A program made the position numbers and the translations under genes. The notes under the pieces were generated by a model. That model did no database searches, was not told where the DNA came from, and was given only the letters and a program-made list of their open reading frames with translations. From positions 1,432,745 to 1,496,744 of the forward strand of contig NW_019775413.1 in NCBI RefSeq assembly GCF_001039355.2: 64,000 bases of DNA, given 5' to 3'. The stretch is from Lingula anatina. Taxonomy: Eukaryota > Brachiopoda > Lingulata > Lingulida > Lingulidae. The first letter of the stretch is position 1. Every line of letters begins with the position of its first letter. Of this stretch, positions 62,108 to 64,000 are shown piece after piece.

Positions 62108-63100
62108 GGAGTTGGATCGATCCAGTTAGTACTCGGTTAATGGGAACATGCCCTCAAACTTGAGGATAGCTTGCTTTTCAATTTTCAATTTTGTTGTTAC
62201 CACTCAAGGTAAATGTTATAATTTGATGGATTTATGACTTCAAAAGTACAGTATCTGTAAAATTCACAATTCTCCCCATTGAAAAGATCAAGTCATCACC
62301 ATAGTATTAGTTTAGATAAGTTGTTCTAAGACTAAATTTTGTTTTTTTACTTTCAACCACAGGTATGAGTCTCTAACCCTGTTAGCCCTCTATGCAGTGT
62401 ACTTGATCATCATGTATTTCAATCCCTCCCTGGAGGCCTGGGTGAACACGAAAGTCAAGCCCTGTCATGACGGGTTGATCATCAATGGAAGACAGGACCC
62501 AGAGAAGGAGAAAATCATTTATGAGAAGCTGGAACTTAAGAATACCGCATCAGGGGATGATAGTGAATCTGACGGAGAAGGTAAGTGTTTTGTTGTGGGT
62601 ATTTTCATTGTATTATAAAGATTATATGGTTTTCCTGGTGTAGTGTGAAGGATTAGAATGTAACTGTCTTCTCTTCTATGATAAAATTTCATCAGAAGTG
62701 CTTGCCAGTAAGAGAGACTTGGATTCACGCACTGTAGTTTATGAAGATTTCCAGCCCATTTCCCAACTAAAACTTCTTGTATTAGATTTAATGCGATGAG
62801 ACAAAATTGATTTTGATCTCGAGATGTCCTTTCTTCAAAAATGGGAAACTTGGAAACACCATTACAAGGCACCATTACAAGGCACAGTTAACATTAAAAT
62901 GCCCCATGGAGTGAATAATTCCAATTACCAGAAAAAGATGGATATGCATTTTCTTGGTAATGGAACCTATACCGTATAACACACACATCTCAGTGCTCAC
63001 TAAACATGTGCCACATTCAGAGGTAGAACTACTGTATGGAGCATGGTAATAGCCAAAAGATTAGACACTGGCTTGGATGATATTCTGTTCATGTGGAAAG
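62108..63100. repeat. Right copy of duplicated contig overlap (993 bp)
   Basis: Begins exactly at the gap and matches 60764-61756 at offset 1344. Sequence diverges into unique DNA at 63101. Confidence 0.93.
62363..62580 (+). CDS. Second copy of SLC24 exon 6 (probable assembly artefact)
   Basis: Appears identical to 61019-61236, including both splice sites. Joining it after exon 6 would break the frame, so at most one copy can be used per transcript. It should be treated as the same exon. Confidence 0.85.
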
Positions 63101-64000
63101 TTCATTGTATGGCTTGGGGTTTTGGCTGATCTCATCTTGTGGACTCATGGATGTGTTGATGATGTGTGGCCGGTTAAGCTCCACGTTTCGTGTGACACTT
63201 TGCCATGCAAATGCATCCATGGTGGCAGGTTTCTTTGAGGTTAGTGCTGTACATATATGCAGCATATATGCAAATATATTTTTTGCACAAGCACAGATTC
63301 CATCTATGCATGTCACTTCTTAAGTTTGACTTGATATGATGCATGCAGCCCTGATGATGCTTAAGAAGTAAGGATTAAAAAAAGAATTTCACATATGATG
63401 TTGATGTTTGCTAAAAAATAATTCTGAAGCAAAGGAGCATTTGGCTTCTAAACAAAGCTATTTTGGCGTCTTTTTTTTTCTATTTTGAGATATGTGCATT
63501 TTTTGTTTCAACAAAATTTGAAGACATTTATAACCAAAATTTCACAAGGTATCCTTGAAAGATATCTGTCAAACCTGTCTGTCAAACCTTTATATCTAAG
63601 GTTACTCTCTTGTGTAAGGTTGAAGTAAGCACACACTGGTTGATTGACATACAGGTGAAAAACTCTGTCAGCTGCTCTGCTACTATTTTACTTTAAATAT
63701 AGTTGAATGGTTTGTGTGTTTTTTTTTATTTTTTATTTTTGTTTTCATAAATATTATCTATGTTCGGGTTTTTCTCATCTTCTGTATGAAAATACCTGTT
63801 GAAAGACTGGAGTTGAAATAAATGCACCCAAAACTGAATCAACCTGAATGGCTTCACACACTTTGACACTGCTTATGTCACTCTATTGCCCACTTCCTTG
63901 CAGCATTCTTCGGGCATATCTTTAACCAGTTTCACACCTGTATAAAATCTATATTAAAACTACTGAAATGTAATCACTTTTTTTATTTGACCAAAAATGA
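63101..64000 (+). other. SLC24 intron 6, continues past the window
   Basis: No exon was recognised. It contains a small tandem of TCTGTCAAACC near 63567-63590 and T-rich tracts. The remaining exchanger exons must lie beyond 64000. Confidence 0.65.

Noticed and set aside
61699-62163. Open frames running through the N gap
   Set aside because: They exist only because unknown bases do not produce stop codons.
62363-62580. Tandem exon duplication giving mutually exclusive exons in SLC24
   Set aside because: The copies and about 775 bases of flanking intron appear identical and abut the gap, which fits an assembly artefact far better than real exon duplication.
1-64000. CRISPR arrays, operons, phage or prokaryotic mobile systems
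   Set aside because: No regularly spaced direct repeats; spliced genes and intron structure show animal nuclear DNA.

Overview
The window is animal nuclear DNA: AT-rich, with spliced genes, GT-AG introns of 0.1 to 10 kb, microsatellites and many short inverted-repeat elements. Gene content and repeat style suggest a marine invertebrate, possibly a mollusc or other lophotrochozoan; this is inference only.

Layout. (1) 1-8.2 kb: an intronless-coding LRR-Ig single-pass membrane protein (+, 6422-8134), preceded by a CCAAT-box promoter candidate (4.45-4.68 kb) and two possible short leader exons (567-639, 4816-4867) that encode signal-peptide-like sequences and end in phase-1 donors. (2) 8.2-29.9 kb: a gene desert of about 22 kb with microsatellites, small duplications and a few weak exon-like leads. 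(3) 29.9-44.7 kb: a HEATR4-like HEAT-repeat gene on the minus strand. I resolved 15 coding exons whose phases all join, giving a protein of about 1415 residues with an acidic, His/Glu-rich tail. (4) 44.7-45.1 kb: a compact divergent promoter. (5) 45.1 kb to the window end: a K+-dependent Na+/Ca2+ exchanger (SLC24/NCKX family) on the plus strand. Six exons are visible, covering the N-terminal leader, the first transport repeat and the start of the cytosolic loop; the second transport repeat lies beyond the window.

Two things stand out. First, 60764-61756 and 62108-63100 look identical and abut both sides of a 351-base N gap. This is best read as an unmerged contig overlap, so exon 6 of the exchanger is falsely duplicated. 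Second, the exchanger introns are full of palindromic MITE-like elements, including four copies of one family, two copies of another with 3-bp target duplications, and two cases of one element nested in another. No CRISPR array, rRNA, tRNA or complete autonomous transposon was recognised. I did not find a clearly novel biological system; the strongest leads are the leader exons, the nested MITE history and a possible 75-bp cassette exon in the exchanger.
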